Part shown: in pieces, positions 10,501-23,410 of the stretch
How positions within the stretch are numbered: the stretch's first letter is position 1
Layout of the letters: every line of letters starts with the position of its first letter
DNA from: Cheilinus undulatus
Taxonomy: Eukaryota; Chordata; Actinopteri; Labriformes; Labridae
Direction of reading: 5' to 3'
Assembly: GCF_018320785.1 (NCBI RefSeq)
Contig: NC_054877.1
Coordinates: forward strand, 26,394,329-26,458,328
Length of the DNA stretch: 64,000 bases
Notes under the pieces: generated by a model
Databases searched by the model: none
What the model was told of the DNA's origin: nothing
The model's input: the letters and a program-made list of their open reading frames with translations, nothing else
Position numbers and translations under genes: made by a program

Positions 10501-13500
10501 GAGATTTAATATGAGGGTTTTTTTCTTTGTCACCCATAAAGCTCTGAAGAACCTGAGCAACAGTTGTATGCCAAGCCTCTCCCATCTCAGCTGCTGAATC
10601 TTGTGGCTCCTTCAGAATAGTCAGAGGTGTCTTTGAGGCCTCTCTTGCTAGTCTCCTTCTTGCATGGTCACTCAGTTTGTGTGGATGGCCTGATTTAGGG
10701 AGATTTACACGTGCCATTTTTCTTCCATCTTATGATGATGGATTTAACTGAACCCCGGGCAATGTTTGGTGCCTTGGATTTTTTTCGTATCCATCCCCTG
10801 ACTTATACTTTTCAATAACCTTTTCTCTGAGTTGCTTGGAGTGTTCTTTTGTCTTCATGGTGTAATGGTTGCCAGGAGTACAGAATAACCAGACTGGACC
10901 TTCCAGACACAGATGTCTTTCTATTACAATCACATGTGACACATTCATTGCTCTCAGGATATCCACATTTCACTAATTGTGAGACTACTAGTCCCAACAG
11001 GCTGGGCCTCTGTTGAATAAGGTCAGTCACTTTTAAGGGGGGTGAATATTTATGCAGTCACTTATTTTATTTTACATGTTTTAATTTAATTGACATTACT
11101 TTGTAGAAATCTGTTTTAAATTTGATATTAAAGTTTTTTTCATTTATCTATTAAAAAAAGCCAAATTATATTGACCATTATCTATTATTGTCTGTTCTAG
11201 TATTTTGCATTGTTTGTATTTTAGTCTAGCTTAGTAGAGCATTTTCTGTTTTGTAGTATATTTTTAGTGATGTTCACTTATTTTTTTTCTGAAAATTAAA
11301 TTTCCGGATAAAAGGCACAATGCACACAAGTTAATGTATCACTTCAGGGCTATTTTACATATAAACTCAAAACAATGTTAAGAGAAGCAGTTCCAGACAT
11401 TCTTAGTTGGACATATTCAGTTGCACTGATGTGAAATGGGCATGTCACCTGTAGACTAAAGAAACAGTCGGTACCTGATCCATCCGGAGTTGCATCCCAG
11501 AGTTCAGCAGATGGCAGATCAGTGGTGATCCTTATCGGGGAGTACCTGAGTGTGGAGGGCCTTATGCAGGGCATAGGGCTGCTGGTAGTGGGGGTCACTT
11601 GGGTTAAAGCCATCAGTGACTCCCTTCTTGTCTCTGGAGAGTCTAAGAGGGCTGAAAGCTGGGTCTCTCCCTCGCATTCCTGATCTGAGGTAATTTGGAA
11701 TTGAACTGTGGTCTGTCCTGCTGCGGAGCGATTTCTGGAGCTCGACTTCAGGGCAGATTTTATTGGCAGTGATGGGGCAGGAGGAAGTCCACCAGATGCC
11801 TCGAGCAAACGGGGCTCCAGAGCAATGGGGCTACCTGGGGCGAAGGAGACCACTCTGCTCATGTTCACTCTGCTCCTTGGATTTGAATTACGCCGCTGTG
11901 CCCAAGATTGGCCGTAAGGGCCGTTGCCGGACTCTGCCCGGCTTTCTCCCTTTCTGCTTCTTCTCCTGAGTTTCCCAAACCCTGAGGATTTCCACCCTGT
12001 GCTACTCTCTTTGCTTTCCCCTAGCACATACGCTCCAGCAAAAGTGACAGTAAGAGGAGCTTTAGGACGAGTGCTCGCCTCTAGCTTGCTCGGTTGCATC
12101 CAGTGTGGGACAGCTTTCCCCCCCCTAGTGTCCTCAGGGTTGCCTTGAAGCTGAAGTTCAGGCCTCTGTGAATCTAAGGATGATGGCACTGTCTGAGGTT
12201 CCCTGACTACAGAGCCACATGCCTCACATTTCTTCACCAGCACTATTATCTCTTTAATCACTGTTGTGGGTTCAACACTGGTGCCTACTTCTTCTGGCTT
12301 TTGCAAAGGAGGCATGGAGACATTTCTCTGGCCTCTGCCCTTCTCTGACCCACTGCTGCTAGAATCTGTGTTACTTTCTTTATTCTTGGACTTGGGTGTC
12401 CCAGGCCTGCCTCGCTGTCTCATTCTATCCAAATATCTAGATTCTGCTTCTTTCTCAGATTCATCCTCAAAGCGTACCCGTGTTGGTGAACAACCATACC
12501 GTCTGGATCGGACACCATTGTCACCAGGAGAAGCCTCTCTTTGGTTAGGGACAAGAAGGGGAACAGTTACAGTTTGAGGTGTGACGTCTTCTTTGGTTTG
12601 AACAAGTTTCTGTACTGCAGTTGGATTAGGAAGTTCAACTGGCTGCTTCTTTCTGTAGAAACGAAACAAATGTGTATATTGAAAGCAGTGAAACTGAATG
12701 GGAACAGATCATGAGGATAAAAGGCACTATCACCACAGGTGGTTTTACTAACAGACAGCTGAAAGCTGAAGCTTTTAACTCTTTCAGAGTAGTCAACAGT
12801 CCATTTCCTTGCCTTGGCAATTTTTTGCATCCATACTCTGACTTATACTTTTCAATAACCCTTTCTCTGAGTTCCTTGGAGTGTTCTTTTGTCTTCATGG
12901 TGTAATGGTTAGCCAGGGATACAAATTAACCAGTGACTGGACCTTCCAGAAAACAGATGTCTTAATACCACTATCACTTGAGACACATTCGCTGCACTTA
13001 AGTGATCTCCATTTCACTAATTCTTAGACTACTAGTACCAATTGGCTGGACTTCTGTTAAATTACGTATGTCACTTAATTTATCTTAAAATAAATTACAT
13101 TTTACATCACATTTACGGTTTTTATCTAACCAACATTACATTGTGGATAGCTGTTTCTACTTTAACAATAAGGAGGGGTTTTTTTTTTGTTTTTTTTAGT
13201 AAAAAAAAAAAAAAGCCAAATTATATTGACTATACTGACTATTACTATGACACTTTTATAGGGGGAAAGGGATTCATTACTGTGAAATGCCTATAGATGT
13301 GCTTTGTGTTTTGAGAGAAGAACAATCTGGGGCATGGACCAGTCCTAAAACCATTTTATATACAATGAATCATCATCTTACAGTGGTCAAGTTCTCCTTT
13401 TGGGGTTAATGAGCTGTTCATTGTCTGTTGTAATATAAATGCTCTTGATCAGTGCTAAGTCTGAAAATCATCGCACTCTAATAATGGGTCAATTTTTTCC

Positions 13501-16500
13501 ACCGGCTGTTTTAGAAATATGGAGATCATGTTGGTTCTGGTTTTAAAGTTGTGCATGAGGTATGCATCAAAAGTTACTTTCAACAGTAAATACATGCATT
13601 TGAATGTAAATAAAGGGTCAAGAGTGTGTAAATTAGCATCAAATTAGATTTTGATTATCCAAAAAATTCCCTGGCATGAACACCTGGCCCCAACAGCAAG
13701 GCCTAAGCCCCTTAAAAAGCCCTAAAATAACTTCAGATCAAGCAAATTTTAGTTAAACAGATTCCTACAGACATAGTGAAGCAATGACTTGATAGATTAC
13801 TGTGTAATAATATGGGATGCAATCAAACACAAATTGTTATTTGTGACAGAAGGACAGTTAACATATGTTTTTTCCCCCTATAAGTTACTCTCAGCTTTCA
13901 CAGTTAAAATATCTGGATGTGTTGAGTTTGAGTAATGATGTTCTTCAAAGTGTGAGTAATGAGCAAGTACTGTTGGGTACCTAAGATTTGGGTACAGTAT
14001 GCCCTGCAGTTCTCAGGCTTTATAGAGATGTATTTTTTTTTCCCCCATTCAGTTTAATTTTAGCAGTATGGGGCAGGGCCTCATATTGATCTTTGCTTGG
14101 GACCCCTGAATTACTAAAACCAGTCCTGGCTATCACTGCTTGTGCAGGCATGCTCAATCAACCAATTTCAAAATACAAACCCTGATCAAAAAAAAATGTT
14201 GGGAATTCTTTTTGCGATGTATCAGAATAGAGATCAGTTCTACAAACAGCTGCAATTGGTGGGGAAGAGATGCAGTTTGTTTTAGTCTGAGAGACTGATG
14301 CTAAAGTGAAACATTGTTAGGACATCTACACTGAAAGGTACAGACAGTATTATACCATTAAAATGACATAAAACACTCAATGATCCAAATTAGACATGTT
14401 ATGATACATGTTTCCGATACCTAGGCATGAGTATTGCCCAATGTCTTACTACTTTGATTTACAAAAAACAGTGATCGCTAAAATATGCAGAATTTGAACT
14501 TCACGCTTCTGTTTTTCTGTGGTTTTTTTTGTAAAACCACCATTTACTTTGAACAGGTAGGTTTTTGGTGGGCTTATTGGTTTCAGACTGGCGCACTGGT
14601 TGGCATTCTAACCAGTAACTGATACCATACGGTGGGTAGTCCCGTCAGCCCACTCCAATACAGAGTATCTCTGTCTTGAACAGCCCAAACCAGATCTTAT
14701 CTATTTTTAGTTATTCAACTGTAGCTTTACAAAATAGGTCAACTCACATGAGTTTAAAAGAAGATAAAGATAAAAGAGAATGAATTATACAGAGAAATGA
14801 AACTAAAAGCAAGAGACAGTGGCAGTGCACAAAAGGAATGTAAAAACTATCACACCAATGACTCATACCCATGTTTGACGTAAGCAGACTGCACAAACAA
14901 AAATGAGGCATTAGCAGCCCTAAACATCTCATTTGTTAAGACGCCAGGGAATTAAAAGCATGTGGAGCAGATGCAGCAAACTTACACAGGAGACCTCTGA
15001 TCAGTATGGGAGCGTCTGAAGGGGCGATCGCCTTTGACATGATTGGAACGAGCCTTCAGCCGGGCTCGCTCCAGGAGCCGCTTGGCTTGCTCATGTCTTG
15101 GGCTCAGGGGAAGCTCATCGCTGATTATAAGAAGTGACCTGAAGATCAAAAGAAACATGAAACACAGTGCAGAAATAAACCATTTAGGCAATGCAAGCTT
15201 ATTGTTTGTTTTTGACATATCCAGCAACATCATGTTCCCTACAGATTGACTTAACATAGAGTGAAATCCAGCTGTGTCTTCCTAAGCTGCCTTATGTAAT
15301 ATCAGATAGATGGACTGGGGGGGGTTGCAGTGGCAGTGAGCAACAGAGAGAAACGTCAGCCACCCATCTATCCTTATGTCCAGCAGTTAAGCTACTCTGC
15401 ATTGTACTTGTCTTTATCCCCTGGCCAGTGATAAAGATAGCATGCAACAACCATGTGGATTATCCTTGTAATGGACTGAGTGTGATTCATTCTCTCCTGG
15501 GCATGAGGAGGAGAACATATTGTGTTCAAATAGATTACAGTTGCATGTCAGTGTCTTATTGTAACACTGACAAACACAATGATTAGCAGCCACTTTGGAT
15601 GCTGTATGAAGCCTTTTTGTTCTTCAGATAATAATGATGAAGACTACAAATAATAATAATGATAATAATAACTCCTGCAAAAATGTTGGCACTGTGTAAA
15701 GCAGCCATTCTAAACATGGGTGCTTCTGCACCCTGAGGTGCCTTCTGACATTGTCAGGGGTGTCTTCAAAATGCTTTGTATGCAATTATTGTGAATACGC
15801 AAATCATTAGCTATCCCTACACAAATAATCAAAATTGTCTCATAATGCTCCTGTTTTTTCCATTTTAACAGGTTTTCATGGCATGAGAAAGGCATCAAAA
15901 TGTGTTTTAAGGTCTACATGACCCCTGGCATTTATTCCAAGGCAGTTAAATTGTTGTAATAGTCCTTTAAAGATTTATATTATCAATTCTATTACTAAAC
16001 ACATTCTTCAGCCAACATAGGGATGTAAATGATGTTTTTTTCCAATAAATTTTCCTATAGGGTGACTCAAGATTTTTGTAAATTTTAAAGGGCGCCTTGA
16101 CAGAAAAAAATGTTGAAAAAATGTTGGTATAAAACATGGACATCATAATGCCATCCATTGTGTTTTTTGGAGAGCAGTTAGGAAGGCCAAAATTGCATTT
16201 ACCAATAATGCTATATCCACCTTACGTTTAAATAGGGATGGACGATATACCCTCAAAACAAAATCTCTGATTTTCTTTTTTACACAAAACCTGAAATATG
16301 ATTTTATCAATTTACTTTCCTGCTTTAAAAATAACTAAAGAAAAGAAAAGAATGAAAACAATTTTTGATTATATTCAGTTAATAACATATAACAAAAGTA
16401 AAGTGATAGACTTCCCTTTTGGGGTCATGTTTAAGATGTAAAAATGTATTTAAAAGTGGACTATAGTTTAAAGGGGAAGATAAATTATCTACTTTAACAC

Positions 16501-19500
16501 TTTGCATCTACAAGTTTTTATCTGCTTAAGAAACAGACTGAAATGTATCCTGATATCTCTATTTTGTGAATCAAAATAGTATTGATTACACCTGGATTTG
16601 TATTTAGTTGCTTGTAATCTCTTGCACTGGATAAGTGTCAGACAAAAGAGTACAGCACTTGGAGTAAAAGTCCATTTAATTATAATTTCTATCACAAAGA
16701 CTCACAGTGATTGAGATGATTGATTATCAAAATTTGGCAGGATTCTGTCCTTTAATTTGAAAACACTAGTTATAAATAAGCAGTATGTAAATAAAAGATA
16801 GTGTTGCTTTGATTCCAATACCAGTCTCGAAAATACACCTGATACTGGTGAAAATGCAGGTATCAGTAAGTACATGCATTTATGCACCGTTTTGATACAA
16901 TTTGGTTTAAAATCCTTCCAGACCAGGGTTGTCGTAAACGACAAGAGGAGATACAGGTTATTAAAAGTTCAATAACTTTTGGACCATGAATTGTAACTTT
17001 TTACTTTTTTCCACTGGAAGTTAGTCGTTGCGCTGTTCTATTGACGCTATCCATGCCTTTGTACCCCTAAAGGAAGCTTTTCTAAGGCTGTGCATTACGA
17101 CTCTATTTGTTAAGCCACATTCTGAGGTCACTGTAGGACTAAAATAACGTTCCCACAGCAGTCTGTTCAGAATGAATACCAGTGTTGGATCATTACTCTG
17201 TATCAGGTGATACTAGGGATGGGAATCACTAGAGGCCCCACGATACGATATTGTCATGATACTTGGGTCACGATTCGATATTATTGCAATTTTAAACATT
17301 TTGCAATAGTGAATATTGCAATATCATTTATAGCAATAGATTGCGATCTATACCATTTTTTCAACTGCTTAGCTGATTAAGCATTAGTTTTGCCCTCATT
17401 TCTGTCGTATTTCTACAGTATTTAATTTTCATGTAGCACTTCTTGCAAGAATGTGTCATGCTCATCTCATTCGTGCCCTGCTTGCATTCCTAATGTCCTT
17501 CCCCTGGTGCTGCCATGTTTGTTGTATTAACTTTATCCTGTTCTATGACCGTCACCTCTGCCGACCTCACTGGATTTTATTTTTCCATTATTATAGACTT
17601 CAGTTCATATTAGCAATTAATTTGAAAAAAATTGATTCTTAGTTGATGAGACGATATGATATATCACCAGATGAAATATCGCGATTTTGTGCTGTATCGA
17701 TTTTCCTTCCACTTGTAGGTGATATCCAACTCTTCAGTACTGGAATTGGTATTGGGAAAGAAAAAACATCTGTTATAATAATTAGAGACCTCTCTAATAA
17801 TAATCAGAAATAAAAAATCTTTATTGATTGAGTCAATGTTTTGCCAAGGCCTTTCTTTGACTAATCCATAGGCAAAGAGGTGGAATTGGAGAGGTAGGTT
17901 TTAAGCCTCCAAGAAAAAAGCTACAAGATGCTCACCAGTCAGTCAACCAAATCAAGGCCCTGCTAATGAAAATGTAGGCATAACACATGGCCTTACAACA
18001 ATAAGATTATAAAAAGGGCTACAGAGATCGAAACAATTTTTTTTTTACTTTTTGTTCCTGGCATACAAGGTTATTCCTGCTGTTAAATTGGGTCTTTAAA
18101 TAAAGGACTGATTATTTGGCTTTAGGAGCCTGCCTCAAATGGACATTTATGAAACTGCAGTTCTACTGCATGTGCATTGACTTATTTTTATGCTAATGGA
18201 TCACACTCACTAGTTGAAATAATAAGCTAAATTCTAGGATGAGACTAAAAATAATAATAAATAAAAAATGATCTTTTCACTTAATGAACAAATAAGCACA
18301 TCAATTATGGCCTGACTACTTTAATTTGTCTTGTCCAAACAAGATCTTAGGAATTTATTCTTATGGTGAAGTACCCCAGCGCACAAATCTCTACATATTA
18401 AAGCTACTTATCTAAGTGTTGGTGTGTCAGTATTTTTCCTTTATTCTCTTCCACTCCTGCATCACTACTTGAAAATGATTTAATCTGCTATGACAGTGTT
18501 TGTTTTTATTGCTAAGGGGGCAGCTTCTCTGACACTCACTGCTCCAAATTCCCACAAGTGGAGCTGTAGGAATGGAATTTATAAGGTGTAGATATAAATA
18601 GTGCACAAGCATTACATGTCACCATGTCAGGGCCATAAAAAAGCACTGCATTACTCACCTCAAATAGGGCTCAAGTTCCTGAGTAAGAATGGCTGAGACA
18701 GAGCTGTCCGAACTCCCATGGTGCCCTATGTCTGCTAAACGACAGAGAGGGAAAGTACAGATTTCAGCAATAAATGTTATAAATATTATTCACATTTAAG
18801 AGCTTTTTGAGTGCTTAAGATTTATTTTTATTTCCTTTTGCTTGAGCCCAACAGGCCATGACAAACATTATATTACGAGTTAAGTTGTATTCAATGTTTA
18901 TAACTGCTTGTATCATAAATGCTAAGACAGCCATCAGACAGAACTTGGTTCACATGGACATGGGTTTACTTATATATTTATAACTGATATAAAGCTATAT
19001 ACCATTAGTAGGTGACGGTGTCATGGTTATTCCTGTCAGTATAAACAGTTTCATGCAACTATTTGGAGGGAGAACACAGCATTTTCCCTGAGCTATACGG
19101 CCAAATTAGTTGATTTTTTTAATGAACAACAAAAATGTCTTAAACTGACTGTATTAATATCGCACAAATGTAACATACAAAACTCATTATAACTAATGCA
19201 TGGTATAGGAAAATACATCATTTGTCTCCATACATGTATATAGAAAGCTATAGCCATCAGTCCACAGATGGAGGTACAAAAGGAGGGACACTTCCCCCAC
19301 TGTTCTTACTGCTAATAATAGCAGCAACCACATGCACATCTGCACATCTGACATCTGTTCAACTCTGGGAATCAGCCAGGTTACATATACAACAGCATGA
19401 GGCTTGCATAAGTAACTGATTTGTTTTGGAAGCTGGAATACATCATTAAACCCTTGATGATGCTTTACTACAAAATCTAAAACACAGATCTAAATATTCT

Positions 19501-22040
19501 TAACACACTTAAAATGCTAAACCCCAAAGGGCAAAAAAGTTGCATTATTTGGAAAGGGCTAACACTCGAAAATAGAAACAATACTTGTTTAGGGTTGCTT
19601 TATGAATTTCACAGGCTCTGTGTTGATGATGTTCTTTTGATTTATTCTTTTTCTCAAAAATTCATAAAACATTTCGGCACCATCTACTGAAGGAAGAGTT
19701 TTCATATTAAACCATATTTTTTCTTTCCCTTTAACCTCCTGAGACCAGAGCTTTTGTTTGAAAACCATTTTAAGTTTCTGAAAGTAAAAAAATCAGCCTT
19801 GTCTTTGAAAGGGAATGTCTTGGAAATGTTCCAAATCCAAAATAACTCCCTAAAAAAATTTGTGTGAAATTTCTTTAGCATACTTTAAAGTCTCCTATGA
19901 TGAGTACCCCAAAATTTATCATAAATAACCCTCAAATGTTGCAGTAAAATAAAAAAATACATAAAATTTCGCAAACAAAAAAAGAATGTCAATTCCTGAA
20001 AATCCTCAAGCAAATTTCAGTGCAAATTCACCCAAAATTGGCATATTCTAAAAAATGTAAAAAACACAGTCATGAAAATGAAGAAATTATCCAAACATCC
20101 AGAAAAATTTCATGAAACTCCTGAAATGTCAAAGGACAATCCCTTCCCCCAAAGTCCCAACCCAATTTAAAAAAAACATACAAATAAATTTCCCAAATTC
20201 CCATGAAAATGCAAAAAAAAGAAGAAGAAAATTCCCCCAACACATCCAATGAAACTCACCAAAATACGCAAACATAGCCCCGCAATTTCCATGAAAATAC
20301 TTTATAATTTCCAAGCGAATTCCCTAAAATATCCAAACAGCAAATCATCCCAACATTTCAAGCTAATAACATCAACTTAAATGGACATTCTGGTCAATAA
20401 TATAAAAAATTCCCATAACAAAAATTATTACTTTGTTGTAGGAGAGCCAAAATATGATGTCTTCATAGGGTTTTAGGAGGTTAAAGCTCCTGTGAGTAAC
20501 TTTGCACCAATTTTGGCGCCCCCAGTAAACCAAGCAATAACACTTCTCTCTTTGTTGATTTTGTTTTGTACATTTTTAAGCAATATTTTCTAGAGAAACA
20601 TCCTTTCTGACTTTTGTTTAACAGCCAATCAAATCGCTCATTGTAAATCTTAGTTGTGGAAGATGTCAGCAAAAGCTTTATCTGCACAAGCTCTGTTTGA
20701 CGCCAGTCCCACCACAGTGGTTACAAGCATCAAACATTACTGTGTAGAAGTTATCAGTTTTGTTGCTGATGGTCACGCTTGCTTCTTTAAATAGCATAGA
20801 GAAATCAGAGTCAGTTTCAGTCAGTTTCTAGACCAGCTGAAGACTCCTCACAGGAGCTTTAAAGATACCCACCTGCACCTTCCACGCTGTATGTTGAATC
20901 TTCATAATTCTCTGCACCTTCTCCTCCACTCTGCTCTCTCTCCACCATGCAAGTTTGTTTCCTTTCCCTTAACTTTTCATAAGCCCTCTGCTTCGCCTTT
21001 AGTTTCTCCTCAGCAGAGAGAACCACAGTTTGTGAAGGCATGCTCTCCCAGCTGTCTGAGCTGCACAGTCCCAAGGTTTCTGTCTCTTTCTTCTCGCACC
21101 TGTCCAGGAAACACTCCACACTGTCCGAGTGTTTAAACTCTGGGGGAACAACACAGTCATCCACAGCAATGCCAACATTGCTCCTGGTTCCTGAATCTTC
21201 TTGTTTAGACTCTATCGGTGCTTCTGTCTGAGTATAGTCCCTCAGAGGTATAGTGGAGGGTAAGTTGTTAGGGCAGACACCATTTAGAAGCAATGTTTCA
21301 GGGCGTGCAACTCTCCAGAAGCCTTTGGGTGGTGCCCAGCGCCTGGTTGATGAGGAAGAAGAAGAAGTGGAGGATGTTGCAGAAGCAGAGGTGGTTGCAG
21401 GAGAAGAGGAGAGAGGAGGAGGAGGAGGGGGAGATGGCTCATCTTTACTGCTGCTTGAGTTATCAGACAGGAGGCTCTCCAGGCTTGTGCCCTCCCCGAG
21501 CCCATAGGGCCGAAAACTGACTTGGCTCTCGTTTCTTTCTGACCTCTCTTCCTCTGTTTCCTCCCCACCCTGGATCAGCTCCTCTCCTTTAGCCCCAGGT
21601 GGAGGGCTGTGGATCTCCAACTTGACTTGCACCTCCACTTCCTCTTCTTCATCGCTGCTGCTCAAAACCTTTGCTGCACCTGATCGCCAGGAAGGGGCGG
21701 GCAGAGATGTCTGACACTTTCCTCTGGGCCTTGGTCTGAGAAGGACTTCGGATGAGATGTGCCCGACTGGACTGCTCACTGCAGCGTCTGTGTCTAACCG
21801 CTCTCTTTCTCTCCCTCTTGTCCTTCTCTGTGTGAGCGACTTCACCTTGCTTTGTAGTGCGTGCACAGCTGAACTCTGGGAAGCAGAAGGTGAAGGAGGA
21901 AGTTGGGTGTTCAAAGAAGGTGCAGGGAAAACAGGCTCAGGGACAGGACCAGTGATGAGCCCCCAGTTAATGGGAAGGCTTGAAGGAACAGGAGAGCCGG
22001 ATTGTGCTTGGATGTTGTCAGCAGCCTTCTCTTCCTCCAT
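7541..22040 (-). CDS. kiaa1614: KIAA1614-like protein with C-terminal PDZ domain
   Basis: Coding exons on the minus strand: 22040-20873, 18731-18659, 15138-14986, 12652-11475, 9558-9408, 9132-8913, 8332-8262, 8174-7984 and 7734-7541. All junctions are GT-AG and phases join to 1132 residues, near the roughly 1190 I recall for human KIAA1614. The protein is mostly disordered and Ser/Pro-rich, with a conserved-looking [18 protein letters not shown] block in the first coding exon, a short helical stretch ([20 protein letters not shown]), and a C-terminal PDZ domain from about residue 1025 ([10 protein letters not shown], then [16 protein letters not shown]). The start ATG (MEEEKAADN) lies 9 nt after a splice acceptor, so exon 1 is non-coding. 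Identity rests on overall likeness and gene context; cellular function is not established. PDZ domains usually bind C-terminal peptides. Confidence 0.7.
9770..11170 (-). mobile_element. Tc1/mariner transposon, decayed, in a KIAA1614-like intron
   Basis: About 1.4 kb with terminal inverted repeats of roughly 100 bp or more; CAGATTTCTACAAAGTAATG occurs in one arm and its reverse complement in the other, and both ends start TA...GGCTTTTTT. Inside, on the minus strand, are pieces of a Tc1-type transposase in different frames: the N-terminal helix-turn-helix ([18 protein letters not shown]), a middle part with a DETK catalytic context ([13 protein letters not shown]) and a C-terminal piece (FFKEEWSKI). 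The coding sequence is split by several frame breaks, so it is inactive. It sits in the intron between the exons at 11475 and 9558. Confidence 0.9.
12785..13232 (-). mobile_element. Deleted copy of the same Tc1 family
   Basis: This keeps the transposase start ([20 protein letters not shown]) and the same outer end, including AAAAAAGCCAAATTATATTGAC, but lacks most of the transposase and the other terminal repeat. It lies in the next intron upstream, about 1.6 kb from the larger copy. Confidence 0.8.
15640..15672. repeat. AAT trinucleotide microsatellite
   Basis: Imperfect AAT/GAT repeats in an intron of the KIAA1614-like gene. Confidence 0.6.
17213..17715. mobile_element. Probable hAT-type MITE
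   Basis: Starts TAGGGATGGGAATC and contains the CGATACGATAT / ATATCGCGAT inverted blocks typical of fish hAT-derived MITEs. The right end is unclear and no target duplication was confirmed. Confidence 0.35.
19729..20864. mobile_element. MITE with CTTTAACCTCCT ends, interrupted by a second MITE
   Basis: The left end CTTTAACCTCCTGAGACC matches the reverse complement of the right end GGAGGTTAA...AG once the nested element at 20481-20862 is removed. The inside is A-rich with loosely repeated AAATTTC/CCAAAA units. The right end lies nine bases into the intron after a KIAA1614-like splice donor. Confidence 0.6.
20481..20862. mobile_element. 382-bp MITE with perfect 16-bp inverted ends including TTAA
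   Basis: TTAAAGCTCCTGTGAG at 20481-20496 is exactly inverted as CTCACAGGAGCTTTAA at 20847-20862. The TTAA at each edge is a likely duplicated target, as in piggyBac-like elements. There is no coding content. Confidence 0.75.
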
Positions 22041-22525
22041 CGGCTGGTCCTGCAAAGTCAAATTAGATGCATCATTTTTGAAAAGCATGCATTCAAAGCC
22101 ATGTTTGACATCTCTGTTACCGCCTTCTTTCTATCTGATCTGCCTGGTGAGGAGATATGTAATGTGGGTTCAGTCACGTTGCCTTATCCACAGATTACTT
22201 TGCAGTGCACAGGATAATCCTTTAGAATGAGAGTTAGCGACTGTTCCCTGCAACTGAACCTCTGCTCCAGTATAAATATCATCACGGTTTACTGCCATAC
22301 ACGTCAAAACAATAAAGTGAAACTTAAGTGTCATATAAGGAATTCCCTGTACAGCTAATAGCAAGGCTAACAAACACCTGTCATTCTGCAAGTTAAGTTA
22401 TAGATACACACAAAGCCTGACTATAAGTCCATGAAGAAATACATCAATATTGTGAACGTAGCAAGCTAAGACATTCATGTGGACCAGATTGAGTAAAAAG
22501 ATGTAAACTGTAATGAAAGGTGTAC

Positions 22526-22850
22526 CTGGATATTCAGTGCGGACGGTGTTCCTTTATCACACAAATCCAGCGTAGACCATCATAAGAAGCTTCCCATAAA
22601 TTCCGGTGCAGCTGCATAAAGAGTTACCGTTCATTGCGAAACATATGCGTGCAGATATCAGCGCGCATCTGCGCTTATTCAGTCAGCACCACGAGCGAGA
22701 GAACGGAACAACTTTCACCCCCGGATATCAAAATGGAAATAACATTTTCTCAATGAATCTTCGTCTCCTCGTGTTGTTCTTCCCCTTGGCCTATCTGTCT
22801 GTGTACACAGCCCCCGGTCCGGGCAGTGTATGCGAGCCAGCGGCCTCTCA
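22526..22850 (-). other. kiaa1614: Non-coding first exon and promoter of the KIAA1614-like gene
   Basis: A good donor (ATATCCAG, then GTACACC) ends a non-coding exon at 22526 that would join the coding exon acceptor at 22049. The upstream edge is not seen. An inverted CCAAT motif (ATTGG near 22857) and GC-richer sequence mark the promoter. Confidence 0.45.
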
Positions 22851-23410
22851 ATCATGATTGGTCCGGTAATCCCTTCAGAAATCAGCGGGGATTAGACAAA
22901 AATGGAATACAAAAAAATGCCTGCTTTAATTTCGTCCTTGCCTCGCGAAACCGTTACCGAGTGAAGCTCTGTGTTGCGTAAGTACAGAGCGCATACACCA
23001 ACTCCCTTCACAGCACAGCAGCTTCGTGAACACAGAGGAAACTTAAATTAATATGGCAGACTGTAGTCCTAAAAGATATATCAACCCCATATCACAGATA
23101 CTTCACTGGTTCTGTTGTCAAGATGGGCTAGGATGTGTTTTGAAGAATATGGGTCATTTTTCGCACCATAAAAACTGATTCTTGATTCTCCACCCGAATA
23201 AACAAATGCTCATCTTTCCCGCCTTTCCGTCTCTTTCTGTTTCCACACAACATACTCACACACAACACAAACATAAGCGCCCAGTCTAACTGGGACAAGG
23301 TTCTCCTGCCAGTTCTCACAATCCCCCCAGATGTGAACAGACTGGCAGATGCTCGGTTTTCTGTTGTGTTGTGGTGACTGTGAAATATCAGCAGAGGGAG
23401 CCATCACCAC

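Noticed and set aside
16230-16260. TAGGGATGGACGATATAC, a hAT-like end
   Set aside because: No matching second end or target duplication was found.
21284-21568. Leu/Pro-rich small open frame
   Set aside because: An out-of-frame reading of the Ser-rich run in the KIAA1614-like exon.
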